NCBI GenBank assembly: GCA_002706765.1
Contig: PAJV01000016.1
Span: 101,001 to 165,000 of the forward strand
Origin: Gimesia sp.
Lineage (GTDB): Bacteria; Planctomycetota; Planctomycetia; Planctomycetales; Planctomycetaceae
DNA: 64,000 nt
Direction: 5' to 3'
The notes under the pieces are model-generated. The model ran no database searches and had not been told where the DNA came from. It saw nothing but the letters and a program-made list of their open reading frames with translations. Position 1 is the first letter of the stretch, and every line of letters starts with the position of its first letter. Of this stretch, positions 28,785 through 36,674 are shown piece after piece. The position numbers were made by a program, and so were the translations under genes.

Positions 28785-31700
28785 TCAGTTTTCCAATGCC
28801 ATCAGATAGGCAATCAGATCTGCCATTTCCCGGGTTTTGATTTTCTTTTCAAAGCCTTCGGGCATTAACGATTTACCGGAACTGCGTATCTCTTCAATAT
28901 TCTCCCGCAGTATCGTAATTTCCTTATTCTCGGCTTTTTTCAAAGTGATACTGGACGGAGTCTCATTGACAATAATACCGGTTTCAATGAGCCCCACATC
29001 GGTCACCACCACATATTCCAGATAGTTCGGCGAAACTTCCTTGTTGGGATCCAGTACATGCACCAGGATTTCCGATGCGGTCCGGTTTTTGATGGTCGCT
29101 AAATTCGGACCGACTTCATAGCCTTCTTTTCCCAGTTTATGACAGGTCAGACACTCCCGTTTGAATATGACTTTGCCGGCTGCCAGGTCTGTTTTCAAAT
29201 CCAATGCGGGCTGATAGGCGGCAATGATTTCACGACGCGGGCCCAAGGTATCCCCGGCGAATAATTTTTCTGCCTGCTGTTTGATTTCGGGGTTAGGGCT
29301 CTTCATCAGAATCGTACGCCTGACCTGCGGAATCTGCGCGATCGAAACAGTTCGATCTGCGATTGCGGCAAACAGTCTGAGAATCCAGTTCTGCCTGCGT
29401 AAGAGTTGATTCACTATTTCTGTGCGGACAGAGGGCGTTAACGAGGGATAGCGTTCCAGCAGCAGCTCGGCAATTTTTGTATCAGAAAAGCTGGTGAGTG
29501 CTGCCACGACTGCGGTTTGAATCGCCTGGGGTTCCCGCGCATCCAGCAGCGATATCAAAGATGCTTCTGCCTGCATGAGATCGGTACAGCTTAAGAGTTC
29601 AATCGCCTGCTGCCGCACTTCCAGTGGTTGACTCCGATCAGCGGCCGTCTGCCTGGCATTGGCAATCCGTCGCCGCAGCATTTCCGCAGCCTGGCCCTGA
29701 TCATCTGCGGGAAATATCAACAATGTTTTTCCGCTCCGTTTCAACCCCTGACCAATTGCTAAAATCACCGTATCCTGCAGCGCTGCCGACACCTGTGGTT
29801 GACCGGGAGACTCGTAGCTGGCAGTCAGTTCCAGAATCTGTTTGACTTCGGGAAGCTGCTGCCTGGTTCCGATCACATTCGACAGCTGACTCAACAGCGG
29901 TTTTGCGGCGGGGCTGCCGGCAAATTCCTCATCCGCCAGCATATTCTTCAAAAAGGGAGCTGTCGTTTCAGACAAAGAGCTGAGCACGGCAGTGCGAATC
30001 CAGACATCGTCCAGATCGCGACGGGCAATTTGATATAAAGCGTCCGCTGCCTGCGGGTTGTTCATTTCTCCGAGCGTGAATGCGGCCTGGAACCGGACGC
30101 GCGGATCCGAGTCAGCCGCCAGAGCCAGTATTTTTATCTGCAGCTTCTCATTCTGATTCATTCTCTTTTCCGCGAGGCGAATTGCCGTGCGACGAATTTC
30201 CGGCTCGCTGTCTGCCAGCGCCTGGAGCAGCGTATCGTCAGTCAAAACTTTTAATCCCTCAAGCGACCAGAGGGCATGCAGACGTGCCAGCGGGGAAGCA
30301 CTCTGCTGAAACAGTTGCTTGAGCAAGGGAACGGCTGCCGGATCCTGACGTTCGAAAATCAGTCGATGCGCCGTATCCCGCCACCAGACATTGGGGTTTT
30401 CCAGCTCTGACACCAGCGTTTTGATACTGGCCGACCCGAGTCGTGGTGGAGCCGGTTTTTGATAGTCAGTTGGAAACTCGGGAGGCACCAGGCGATAAAT
30501 CCGTCCTCGATCGCGGCCGCTGGTCAAATCCAGATGCGCTTTGATGTCATCCGGAATCGACCAGGGATGCTCAATATTTTCCCGATACATATCGAGAACG
30601 TGCAGGGTACCATCGGGAGCATTCAGAAAATTGACCGGTCGGAACCAGTTATCTGTCGAAGCCAGAAACTCGACTTTGTCGTGCGCACGACGGGCGGTAA
30701 AAGTCACACCATCGGGTTGCATCAGGTATCGCATCACCAGATTGCCGGCGACTTCGCCAATAAAGGCATTCCCATAATATTCCGGGGGATACGCGGTTCC
30801 TCGGTAGACGGTTGCCCCTGCGGAAGAGGTGACAAAGCCGGTCGCATGCTGTTCACTGCGGGGTGAGCGGGAATTGGGATCAGAGGCCAGACGTTTCGCA
30901 TTGATGACCCGCCATGGTTCCGGGGGACTGGCACGATAGACGGCAATCGAATCGCCGGCGACGGCAACATCATTAATGGCAGAAGTCACAGGCAGATAAC
31001 GATTGCGCATCAGATACTCAGTCGGCAGTACAATGTGCATCAGCGGGTTGCGGATATTACAGATGAAGCGGTTGCCCCAGTCATCAAAGGTATTGCCAAA
31101 TCGTGCGCCACCTGAGATCACATCAAATTTTTCGGTACCCGCCGTGAAACGAAAATCACGTCGGCCCATATTGATCGGATCGGTTTTCTCTGCAGTGTTC
31201 GAATGAATGACGCCGCCGTTACTCCCCCCTGCTCCATAGATGTGATGATCCAGGCCCCATTTGAGATTGTTCATCACTGCCTGCACGTTGAATTTACGAA
31301 AGCCGGTAAAGACCTTACGCCTGATGTCCGCTTTGTGATCGCCGTCGGTATCTTTGAAGTACCAGATATCAGGAGTCGCGGAGACATACACGCCCCCTTT
31401 CCAGAATGCCAGGCCGGTCGGCCAGGAGAGTTCCTCGGCAAACACGGTGGATCGGTCGAACTTGCCATCGCCGTCGACGTCCTCCAATATACGAATTTTA
31501 CCGATGGGAGCCGACTTCTGCTCAGCCCAGGCTTCATCTTTGGATTTATCCGTGTAGGGATAGTCATTCATTTCAATGACATACGCCAGACCATTTTCGT
31601 CATACTGCATCGCGACCGGATCAGTCACTAAGGGTTCCGCAGCCAGCAGTTCCATTTGAAAACCGTTCCGCAGCCGAAATGTCTGCTCCGCCCGTTCCGG

Positions 31701-31856
31701 TGAAACCGGATCCAGTTTCGGCAGTGCTTTGGCCAGTGAGTCCGCCGGTTTTGCTGGTTCTTCTGCTGAATTGATACGAGGTAGACTGAATCCCATTCCC
31801 GCCAACAAAATCAGCAGCAGACAGATCTCCCCTCGTTTCCCTCTCCCTGTTCCCAT
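28785..31856 (-). CDS. PVC-type CxxCH haem protein with beta-propeller and HEAT repeats
   Basis: A 1023-residue exported protein. A hydrophobic signal at 10-30 is followed by a beta-propeller 'PVC-type dehydrogenase' domain at about 50-460, with LAYVIEMNDYPYTDKSKDEA, GKIRILEDVDGDGKFDRSTV and NAPDGTLHVLDMYRENIEHP. HEAT-type helical repeats follow at about 490-880, and a C-terminal cytochrome c domain carries CLTCH (C902, C905, H906) with KEGYEVGPNLATIKNRT. The family is widespread in Planctomycetes and Verrucomicrobia and is presumed to oxidise sugars or other substrates outside the cytoplasm. No reaction is proven. It lies 78 bases from the convergent lipoprotein gene. AGGG lies about 9 bases upstream of the chosen ATG. 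Confidence 0.93.
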   Translation of the reverse strand: MGTGRGKRGEICLLLILLAGMGFSLPRINSAEEPAKPADSLAKALPKLDPVSPERAEQTFRLRNGFQMELLAAEPLVTDPVAMQYDENGLAYVIEMNDYPYTDKSKDEAWAEQKSAPIGKIRILEDVDGDGKFDRSTVFAEELSWPTGLAFWKGGVYVSATPDIWYFKDTDGDHKADIRRKVFTGFRKFNVQAVMNNLKWGLDHHIYGAGGSNGGVIHSNTAEKTDPINMGRRDFRFTAGTEKFDVISGGARFGNTFDDWGNRFICNIRNPLMHIVLPTEYLMRNRYLPVTSAINDVAVAGDSIAVYRASPPEPWRVINAKRLASDPNSRSPRSEQHATGFVTSSAGATVYRGTAYPPEYYGNAFIGEVAGNLVMRYLMQPDGVTFTARRAHDKVEFLASTDNWFRPVNFLNAPDGTLHVLDMYRENIEHPWSIPDDIKAHLDLTSGRDRGRIYRLVPPEFPTDYQKPAPPRLGSASIKTLVSELENPNVWWRDTAHRLIFERQDPAAVPLLKQLFQQSASPLARLHALWSLEGLKVLTDDTLLQALADSEPEIRRTAIRLAEKRMNQNEKLQIKILALAADSDPRVRFQAAFTLGEMNNPQAADALYQIARRDLDDVWIRTAVLSSLSETTAPFLKNMLADEEFAGSPAAKPLLSQLSNVIGTRQQLPEVKQILELTASYESPGQPQVSAALQDTVILAIGQGLKRSGKTLLIFPADDQGQAAEMLRRRIANARQTAADRSQPLEVRQQAIELLSCTDLMQAEASLISLLDAREPQAIQTAVVAALTSFSDTKIAELLLERYPSLTPSVRTEIVNQLLRRQNWILRLFAAIADRTVSIAQIPQVRRTILMKSPNPEIKQQAEKLFAGDTLGPRREIIAAYQPALDLKTDLAAGKVIFKRECLTCHKLGKEGYEVGPNLATIKNRTASEILVHVLDPNKEVSPNYLEYVVVTDVGLIETGIIVNETPSSITLKKAENKEITILRENIEEIRSSGKSLMPEGFEKKIKTREMADLIAYLMALEN

Positions 31857-32006
31857 TGCGAAACCCTGTCAGAAAAAGTTTGATTTAACCTGTGTTGCCT
31901 GCTGAGATACCCGATCTGCAACAAGACAGCCCACTTAAGCAGGAATGTTAATTAAATGTACCGCCATGACGGGGCAATCACAAGCGGATCTGACAAAAGT
32001 CACTTG

Positions 32007-32032
32007 ATTTCTGATCCGCATTTCTGATCCGC
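32007..32032. repeat. Tandem 13-bp duplication
   Basis: ATTTCTGATCCGC occurs twice in direct succession (32007-32019 and 32020-32032) in the gap between the PVC haem gene and the redoxin terminator. An inverted GCGGATC lies at 31984-31990. It may be a small replication-slippage product or a binding site upstream of the haem-protein gene. Confidence 0.7.
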
Positions 32033-32037
32033 GCATG

Positions 32038-32072
32038 AAAAAACTCCCGACACCGAGAGGTGAAAGGAGTTT
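32038..32072 (-). terminator. Rho-independent terminator of the redoxin gene
   Basis: On the minus strand AAACTCC, an inner CACC/GGTG pair and GGAGTTTTTT form a two-part stem ending in a T-run, about 25 bases after the redoxin stop. Confidence 0.85.
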
Positions 32073-32095
32073 CCTGGTTTCAGTTTGCTGGCTGC

Positions 32096-32689
32096 TTATA
32101 CTGCAGGCTGCCCGGTAAAGTATTCCGGTTCTTTGCCTGCCTGCCATTTAATATTGCAGCCGATGCTTGGCTTCTGATCTTCCGTGACCGGCGATCCTGC
32201 CAGGACGGCATCGCAGGCCGTCTTCAGATCGGCGCCGGTAATTGGTTTGTCGCTCCCGGGTCGACTGTCGTCAAACTGTCCACGGTAAACGAGCTTCTGC
32301 TCCTGATCAAACAGGAAGAAATCGGGAGTGCAGGCCGCTTTGTACGCCTTGGCAACTTCCTGTGTTCCATCGTAAAGGTAGGGGAAGTGATAGCCGGCGG
32401 ACCGGGCTTCTTCCACCATTTTCTCCGGGCTGTCATCGGGATGAGAGGCAACATCGTTGGAACTGATGCCTACCACAGCGAGGCCTTTTTCCATGTATTC
32501 ATCTGCAAAGGCAGCGAGTGCTTCGCGGAGGTGAATCACGAACGGGCAATGATTGCACATGAAAATGACCAGCAGCCCTTTTGAATCACTAAAGTCGCTG
32601 AGGGAAACCGTGGACCCGTCGACATTCTTCAGTGAAAAATCGGGAGCCTGTGTTCCCAGTGGAAGCATTGTGGATGCGGTTTTTACCAT
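32096..32689 (-). CDS. Thioredoxin-fold redoxin (AhpC/TSA-like)
   Basis: A 197-residue protein of the AhpC/TSA-redoxin type: LGTQAPDFSLKNVDGSTVSL, then LLVIFMCNHCPF with C45 and C48, then GLAVVGISSNDVASHPDD. This is the subgroup with an MCNHCP active site, common next to and inside bacterial redoxin genes of unknown substrate. It probably reduces disulfides or peroxides in the cytoplasm, as no signal peptide is seen. The start at 32689 rather than the in-frame ATG at 32713 is fixed by AAGGAGA 7 bases upstream. A terminator lies just downstream. Confidence 0.9.
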   Translation of the reverse strand: MVKTASTMLPLGTQAPDFSLKNVDGSTVSLSDFSDSKGLLVIFMCNHCPFVIHLREALAAFADEYMEKGLAVVGISSNDVASHPDDSPEKMVEEARSAGYHFPYLYDGTQEVAKAYKAACTPDFFLFDQEQKLVYRGQFDDSRPGSDKPITGADLKTACDAVLAGSPVTEDQKPSIGCNIKWQAGKEPEYFTGQPAV

Positions 32690-32696
32690 GCTGTGA

Positions 32697-32703
32697 TCTC
32701 CTT
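32697..32703 (-). promoter_or_regulatory. Ribosome binding site deciding the redoxin start
   Basis: AAGGAGA on the minus strand lies 7 bases before the ATG at 32687-32689. The alternative ATG at 32713 would place this site inside the coding region. Confidence 0.8.
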
Positions 32704-32740
32704 TTTCAAACAACCAGTCAGGTAGAAGTTTCGACTGGTT

Positions 32741-33259
32741 TTAAGTTTTTAAAGCGAATTTTTCAACCAGTGGACCGACCACCTGTCGGGGCACGAAGTC
32801 TTTGAGTTTTTCTTCCGCGACATCTCCGCCCAGTTGGGCAATCTGCTTGATGAGTGAGCTGGAGATATGCGTGTATTTTTCACTGGCCATCAGGAAGACG
32901 GTTTCGATTTCCGAAGCCAGAGTCCGGTTCGCGAGCGACATGGTGAATTCCGCTTCGACGTCGGTCAAGGTACGCAGCCCGCGAAGCATGACGCCGCCGC
33001 CACACTCCTGGACGAAATTCACGGCCAGCCCCTGGAAGCATTTGACCTCCACATTGGTGTAAGCAGACAATAAACCCTGCATCATCTGCTGGCGTTCCTC
33101 TGGGGAGAATAACGGACGTTTATCGGGGTTGATCCCGATGCCGACCGTGATTTTTGAATAAATCGCCGCACCCCGTTCCACAATATCCAGATGTCCCAGC
33201 GTGGGGGGATCGAAACTGCCTACATAAACAGCGTGCTGTGGATTGAGCGTCTGCGACAC
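32741..33259 (-). CDS. coaD: Phosphopantetheine adenylyltransferase
   Basis: CoaD transfers AMP from ATP to 4'-phosphopantetheine, the penultimate step of coenzyme A synthesis in the cytoplasm. The 172-residue protein has YVGSFDPPTLGHLDIVERG (TxGH nucleotidyltransferase motif at 20-23), MLRGLRTLTDVEAEF and the C-terminal ISSSLIKQIAQLGGD, all diagnostic. The start is read as GTG at 33257-33259, preceded by GGAAAGG. The frame is open for another 67 codons upstream, but those residues do not resemble CoaD and the family is normally 155-175 residues. It lies 51 bases upstream of the redoxin gene, same strand. Confidence 0.96.
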   Translation of the reverse strand: MSQTLNPQHAVYVGSFDPPTLGHLDIVERGAAIYSKITVGIGINPDKRPLFSPEERQQMMQGLLSAYTNVEVKCFQGLAVNFVQECGGGVMLRGLRTLTDVEAEFTMSLANRTLASEIETVFLMASEKYTHISSSLIKQIAQLGGDVAEEKLKDFVPRQVVGPLVEKFALKT

Positions 33260-33523
33260 GAAACTGCCTTTCCAGGATAAATGACTGTGAAGTACTATTA
33301 ATGATTGTAGCTGGAATCGGGAGTGATCCAAACGGACAGCATCCAATTTCTCAGACGAATCGGAAGATTTGAAGATCACAAATGCCCGGAATTGCAATTC
33401 AGGTTCACTGCCTGTGTAATAAAGACAATGAAATTGAAACAGCGAAATCAGACAATCCAAGTAAGCCTGATCTCATCAACAATCGTTCTATCGACCTGAA
33501 TTCTGCCCCTGGAGACACCTGTC

Positions 33524-34852
33524 ATGCCATCTTCTCTCTTCCGTGCAAGCATCCCCTTAATCACAATCATGGTGACGCTGCTGTCAATGTCCAGCATGCT
33601 GCATGCCGCCCCACAAAATCTGGCTGATGTGGCTAAGTTACTTAAAGCCCCCGTCAGTAAAGATCAGCAGCAACAGGTTCTGGAATACTTCAAGAAACGG
33701 TATCAGAAAGAAAAAGATTTAACCAAAGGCAATCATAAAGCTTTGATCGAAAAGACCGACGATGGCGGCGGTTATGCGGGCTGGTTTTTGAAAGCAAAAC
33801 CGGGTGACGAAGTCATCATTTTCGCAGAGAAAGATCGTCAGTGGCCGATGGTCGAACTGGGAGACTCCGGTTATTTCGCCCGTATTGAAAAATTCCCTAA
33901 TTTTTCTTCTGCCCACTACCAGTTCGGCGTCAACGGCAAACGGCTGGAGACAAGTCGCTCCAACCGGTTCGGCTTTGAAAGCTATGAATGGGCTCCGGAA
34001 AGCCTTAAACAGGCGGGAGTTCCCCAGGGAAAACTCACACAGTTGCCTGTCTTCAAGAGTACAAAACAGTACCCGAACACCGTGCGTGACTGGTGGGTCT
34101 ATGTGCCCGCCCAGTATTCCCAGACAGGTCCTCCGGCCAAACTGATTGTCTTCACCGATGGCTACGGATACTGTCACGGTGATGGAAACGCGACCATTGT
34201 CCTGGATAATCTGATTCATGCGAAAAAGATTCCGGTTTCGATTGCCGTCTTCATCAATCCCGGCGTCATTCCCGCTACCGGAAAAGGCAAACCAGAGATC
34301 CGCAACCGCAGCAATGAGTACGATACCTGTACCGCCCAGTATGCGACTTTTCTGGATCTGGAAATGCTGCCGGTGATCCGCAAACAATACCGTATTTCGG
34401 AAAAGCCGGAAGATCATCTGATCTGCGGCGCTTCTTCCGGGGGCAGTTGTGCCTTTACTGCCGCCTGGCACCGGACAGACCTGTTTCAGAAAGTGATTTC
34501 CTTCGTGGGCAGTTTCTGTGATTTCCGCGGGATTAATGATTATCCATCCCGCAAGAACAATACGATCCCCGTCGACCAGTTTGGCCCCTGGAAAACGGCC
34601 CACGATTATCCCGGTCTGATTCGCAAAACATATCCTCCCAAACCACTTAAGGTCTTTTTGCAGGATGGTGACAATGACCTGGATAATACTCTGGGCAACT
34701 GGTTTCTGAATAACGAGCGAATGGCTGCCGCCCTTGCCTATAGTGGCTATGACCACTGGTTTGTCACCGGCCACGGAATTCACAGCAGCCGCCATGGAAA
34801 AGCAGTTTTACCGGAAGCCCTTGTCTGGATCTGGAATTCAGACCAGAAATAA
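33524..34852 (+). CDS. Secreted esterase (enterochelin esterase-like alpha/beta hydrolase)
   Basis: A 442-residue protein with a signal peptide (MPSSLFRASIPLITIMVTLL). After an N-terminal beta-rich domain (IIFAEKDRQWPMVELGDSGY) comes an esterase D/enterochelin-esterase type catalytic domain: VYVPAQYSQTGPPAKLIVFT, nucleophile GASSGG (GxSxG), KVISFVGSFCDFRG, acidic residue region LQDGDNDLDNTLGNW and catalytic His region TGHGIHSSRHG. The fold hydrolyses carbohydrate or siderophore esters. In planctomycetes the same architecture occurs among polysaccharide esterases. GGAG lies upstream of the ATG. Substrate unknown. Confidence 0.88.
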   Translation: MPSSLFRASIPLITIMVTLLSMSSMLHAAPQNLADVAKLLKAPVSKDQQQQVLEYFKKRYQKEKDLTKGNHKALIEKTDDGGGYAGWFLKAKPGDEVIIFAEKDRQWPMVELGDSGYFARIEKFPNFSSAHYQFGVNGKRLETSRSNRFGFESYEWAPESLKQAGVPQGKLTQLPVFKSTKQYPNTVRDWWVYVPAQYSQTGPPAKLIVFTDGYGYCHGDGNATIVLDNLIHAKKIPVSIAVFINPGVIPATGKGKPEIRNRSNEYDTCTAQYATFLDLEMLPVIRKQYRISEKPEDHLICGASSGGSCAFTAAWHRTDLFQKVISFVGSFCDFRGINDYPSRKNNTIPVDQFGPWKTAHDYPGLIRKTYPPKPLKVFLQDGDNDLDNTLGNWFLNNERMAAALAYSGYDHWFVTGHGIHSSRHGKAVLPEALVWIWNSDQK

Positions 34853-35108
34853 AAGGGAACTGTGCGCTGTCACCGCCGGTTATTTCCATTGAATCGAAAT
34901 AATCGGGGAGAATTTTGTTTGACGAACAGGATGCGGGCGGATAAATTTAGATCGTTAAGAATTCGATGGGACAAAAATTGAAATTGTAATCTCAAGCGAG
35001 AGGAACCTTGAGTTGATGATTTGCTTTTCCCCCAGTTCCAGCATAGAGTTCACCGACCGAGATTTACCATAACAGAAGATGGAGTTGTGTTCTGCCGGAG
35101 GCGGAACG

Positions 35109-35222
35109 ATGTTTGTCGTTCTTGAGTTTCAAGAGTCTACCGCTTTTGAGTCACCCACCTTGAATACCACGACAGCTCAGCGTCTCCTGCTGGCTGATTC
35201 ACAGGAAATTGTCTGTTGGTAA
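35109..35222 (+). CDS. Possible short protein or leader peptide (37 residues)
   Basis: ATG at 35109-35111, stop TAA at 35220-35222. The peptide begins MFVVLEFQESTAFESPTL. A strong GGAGG (35097-35101) lies 7 bases before the ATG, inside a GTTCTGCC/GGCGGAAC hairpin that could hide it. Codon use is unremarkable. No homologue is recognised. It may be a leader peptide controlling the BON-like gene 120 bases further on, or a chance frame. Confidence 0.3.
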   Translation: MFVVLEFQESTAFESPTLNTTTAQRLLLADSQEIVCW

Positions 35223-35327
35223 TTTGACAAAGGCGTTTCCAGCGAAACGATCCTGGTTTCAACGAGTTGAACCGGATCCGATTGATCCTGGTATCGCCAT
35301 CACAAGCCTGCAACCCAGGCACTATTC

Positions 35328-35334
35328 AAGGAGG
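35328..35334 (+). promoter_or_regulatory. Strong ribosome binding site of the BON-like gene
   Basis: AAGGAGG, a near-perfect anti-16S match, lies 7 bases before the ATG at 35342. It rules out the in-frame upstream ATG at 35267 and suggests high translation. Confidence 0.85.
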
Positions 35335-35341
35335 ATTTTGG

Positions 35342-35575
35342 ATGACTGTAGAGACGTATTCCCAGAAAGCAAAACATCTATCCCAGAAAATCGAGCAGAC
35401 GATCGCTTTACGGACAGGCAGCCAGGTGCAGTCACTGAAAGTCGATATCCTGGGAGAGATCGTGGTTCTCTCCGGGCGCACTGATTCGTTTTATCACAAA
35501 CAGCTGGCAACCCATGCTGCAATGAGTGAAATCGATCAATATGCCCTGACCAATAATATTCGTGTGGAATCCTGA
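35342..35575 (+). CDS. Small BON-like domain protein
   Basis: A 77-residue protein, starting MTVETYSQKAKHLSQKIEQT. The pattern helix-strand-strand-helix with LKVDILGEIVVLSGRTDSFY, then HKQLATHAAMSE and YALTNNIRVES, follows BON (OsmY-type) domains, which bind membranes or phospholipids or serve as small adaptors. There is no signal peptide, so it would be cytoplasmic unless bound to a membrane. The strong ribosome binding site points to an abundant protein. It is convergent with PlsY. Confidence 0.7.
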   Translation: MTVETYSQKAKHLSQKIEQTIALRTGSQVQSLKVDILGEIVVLSGRTDSFYHKQLATHAAMSEIDQYALTNNIRVES

Positions 35576-35676
35576 CGGAATTCCCTTTTTCTGCAGGACG
35601 CGGAAATCTCACAAGAGCAATCACTGCCTGCGATAAATTCAGGATGAGCTTATCGCGCTGGCAAACTCTGCTCAAC

Positions 35677-36408
35677 TCAGGAACTGCCCTGATTCCTGTT
35701 CTCTTCGGTTGATGTTGTTTCCGTTTTATTGCGACTGCCGAACGAAAATTTCTTTTCTTCTCCCCGCATGATCCGTCCCAGGTTGCTCCAGTGTCGGATG
35801 ATAATCAACAGCGGAACAGCAATACTGAATGCCGCCAGGCTCCACTTCTGGTGTGTGAAAGCAGTAGACCCCAGTTGAATAAACTGCGCCACGCCAAATG
35901 CCACCGCTGCGACAATCGAACTCAAGGCAACGATGCGCGTCAGCAGAAATGTCAAAGCGAAACCTGTGACGGCCACTAGTGTCGACCACGGCCCCAGTAC
36001 CAGAATCACACCCAGACTGGTCGCTACCCCCTTACCGCCTCGAAAGCCCAGCCAGAGGGGAAACATATGCCCGAGGATGGTCGCGACACCGCTCAACACG
36101 CGGGCATGATCGAAATCAGGCGACTCCGGACTGACGAACAGCGGCGGAATCAGTAAGACGGGCAACAATCCTTTTAACGCATCCAGCAGCAGTACCAGGA
36201 TGCCCCATTTGGCTCCCAGCGTCCGTGCCACATTGGTGGCCCCAATGTTTCCACTGCCTGCTTTACGGATATCCGTGCCCGTAAACAGCCTGGCGACCAG
36301 CAGTCCGAAGGGAACAGAACCGACCAGGTAGGAGCAGGCGGCTACAAAAAACCAGAAATAATCTGCAAACATCGAGTGGACAGTTTCGTATAATAGATAG
36401 AGAGACAT
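35677..36408 (-). CDS. plsY: Glycerol-3-phosphate acyltransferase PlsY
   Basis: A 243-residue integral membrane acyltransferase that acylates glycerol 3-phosphate from acyl-phosphate, the first step of phospholipid synthesis. Five or six hydrophobic helices are seen, with the PlsY motifs VGSVPFGLLVARL, DIRKAGSGNIGATNVART and LWLGFRGGKGVATSLGV. The charged C-terminal tail (FSFGSRNKTETTSTEE) is longer than usual. The ATG at 36408 is used. An in-frame ATG at 36372 is possible, as neither has a strong ribosome binding site. PlsX, the partner that makes acyl-phosphate, is not in the window. Confidence 0.96.
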   Translation of the reverse strand: MSLYLLYETVHSMFADYFWFFVAACSYLVGSVPFGLLVARLFTGTDIRKAGSGNIGATNVARTLGAKWGILVLLLDALKGLLPVLLIPPLFVSPESPDFDHARVLSGVATILGHMFPLWLGFRGGKGVATSLGVILVLGPWSTLVAVTGFALTFLLTRIVALSSIVAAVAFGVAQFIQLGSTAFTHQKWSLAAFSIAVPLLIIIRHWSNLGRIMRGEEKKFSFGSRNKTETTSTEENRNQGSS

Positions 36409-36674
36409 GGCAGTTGATCAACGTGCTGTGATAATACCTGACTCGAGCCAGAAAATACAACAACAGGCACGATTACCTGTTGAGACGACTTTTACGGACG
36501 AATCCTGCCGACTTGCGGGGCACGGTGGTTCTCATCACCTCAAAAGTCTAAAAGTTGGAACTTACTATTGGCCCTGTCCTTGTGAATAACTTATTCTGAA
36601 GGTCAGGGCTCCCTTCCTTAGATATCCACTGATATGGTGATATCGACTTACACGGTTTTACTTTCGTAAGAGCC

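Larger units (their letters stand above)
34853..35341. other. Intergenic region with small inverted repeats
   Basis: About 490 bases between the esterase and the BON-like gene. It has small inverted repeats (CTCAAG..CTTGAG near 34993-35014; GTTCTGCC..GGCGGAAC near 35087-35107) and one possible short reading frame at 35109-35222. No tRNA or known riboswitch was recognised. Confidence 0.5.

Noticed and set aside
33260-33460. N-terminal extension of 67 codons on CoaD
   Set aside because: The extension does not resemble CoaD, the family length fits the GTG start at 33259, and GGAAAGG precedes that GTG.
33719-34795. Open frame of 358 codons on the minus strand
   Set aside because: Antisense to the secreted esterase, whose signal peptide, GxSxG and His motifs are clear. 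The antisense product has no recognisable motif.
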